Of a DNA stretch of 6,257 nucleotides, positions 6,077-6,257 are shown one piece after another. This DNA is from JBCBWG01 sp964579305 (GTDB lineage: Bacteria; Pseudomonadota; Alphaproteobacteria; Rhizobiales; Hyphomicrobiaceae). The notes under the pieces are model-generated. The model did not search any database and was not told where the DNA came from. It worked only from the letters and a program-made list of their open reading frames with translations. The position numbers and the translations under genes are program-made. Numbering within the stretch: position 1 is the stretch's first letter; each line of letters begins with the position of its first letter. The stretch lies in contig CAZOGY010000166.1 in NCBI GenBank assembly GCA_964579305.1, positions 1 through 6,257 of the forward strand. Reading direction: 5' to 3'.

Positions 6077-6126
6077 CTGCCATGATCTGGGCTTGTGAAG
6101 CTCGCTGCAACGTTCGGCTGAGGCAG

Positions 6127-6156
6127 TCCCGCTGAAACGGGATGCCCTCACGGCAT
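6127..6156 (+). other. two adjoining short hairpins downstream of the methyltransferase gene
   Basis: TCCCG (6127-6131) pairs with CGGGA (6138-6142), and ATGCC (6142-6146) pairs with GGCAT (6152-6156). The stems share base 6142, so at most one is full length at a time. Neither is followed by a T-run, so an intrinsic terminator is not supported. Otherwise I see nothing coding between 6051 and 6189. Confidence 0.3.
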
Positions 6157-6189
6157 GCAGAGTGGCTTGATGACGCCGATACGATCGAA

Positions 6190-6257
6190 GCTCACGGGCC
6201 GTTGGCCCTCCGCGGGGCGGGCCGTTTTCGTGTCGATGTTTCGAACACGAACATCGA
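6190..6257 (-). repeat. inverted copy of the 848-917 repeat core, cut by window end
   Basis: Read on the minus strand from 6257, the first 40 bases (6257-6218) are identical to 848-887. The next 28 bases (6217-6190) match 888-917 with five differences: two missing bases and three substitutions. Similarity stops at GTGAGC, so the 3' part with the terminal repeat seen at 948-959 is absent or replaced here. This copy has an intact GGGCC-GTT-GGCCC hairpin (6196-6208) where the other copy has lost the pairing. The remainder of the element presumably continues beyond the window. Confidence 0.85.

Noticed and set aside
1..6257. CRISPR array, tRNA, rRNA, complete insertion sequence or phage attachment site
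   Set aside because: No regularly spaced direct repeats, no tRNA-like cloverleaf with a CCA end, no rRNA-like stretch and no transposase or integrase frame were seen on either strand.

Overview
The window is GC-rich (roughly 60%), densely coded DNA that fits an alphaproteobacterium, most likely in the Hyphomicrobiales (Rhizobiales). The basis is the form of the proteins: a long-chain polyprenyl diphosphate synthase with the usual alphaproteobacterial wording around its aspartate motifs, an MEP-pathway IspE, and a large exported TPR protein whose C-terminal repeats are typical of that class. The placement is inference, not a database result.

Layout. (1) 1-792, plus strand: the 3' three-quarters of a long-chain polyprenyl diphosphate synthase gene, cut by the window start. 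(2) 793-1094: a gap between convergent genes. It holds a 169-bp structured repeat with 12-bp perfect terminal inverted repeats (791-959) and a second, unrelated inverted-repeat structure (981-1076). (3) 1095-2030, minus strand: ispE. (4) 2031-2307: a gap holding two neighbouring imperfect palindromes of one family in opposite orientations (2144-2220 and 2236-2310). (5) 2308-4218, minus strand: an exported 636-residue TPR protein, transcribed towards ispE. (6) 4219-4510: a divergent promoter region. (7) 4511-5332, plus strand: a membrane-anchored Clp-fold serine proteinase of the SDH (SDH_sah) family. (8) 5385-6050, plus strand: a methyltransferase-like protein with an N-terminal zinc ribbon, 52 bp behind the protease and probably co-transcribed with it. 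(9) 6051-6257: non-coding. It has short hairpins and, at the very end, an inverted copy of the core of the repeat at 848-917, running off the window.

How the genes fit together. IspE makes an intermediate of isopentenyl diphosphate synthesis. The polyprenyl synthase consumes IPP to build the long isoprenoid tail of quinones, so the convergent pair supplies and uses the same precursor. The TPR protein is probably periplasmic and has no assigned role. The protease and methyltransferase pair is also of unknown physiological role.

The genes themselves are mostly ordinary core genes. I did not find a convincing new multi-gene system. The most unusual content is the set of small structured intergenic repeats: a MITE-like element with a second, inverted core copy about 5.3 kb away, and a mirrored pair of palindromes whose stems differ by compensatory changes. 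Both repeat types overlap the stop codon of the adjoining gene.
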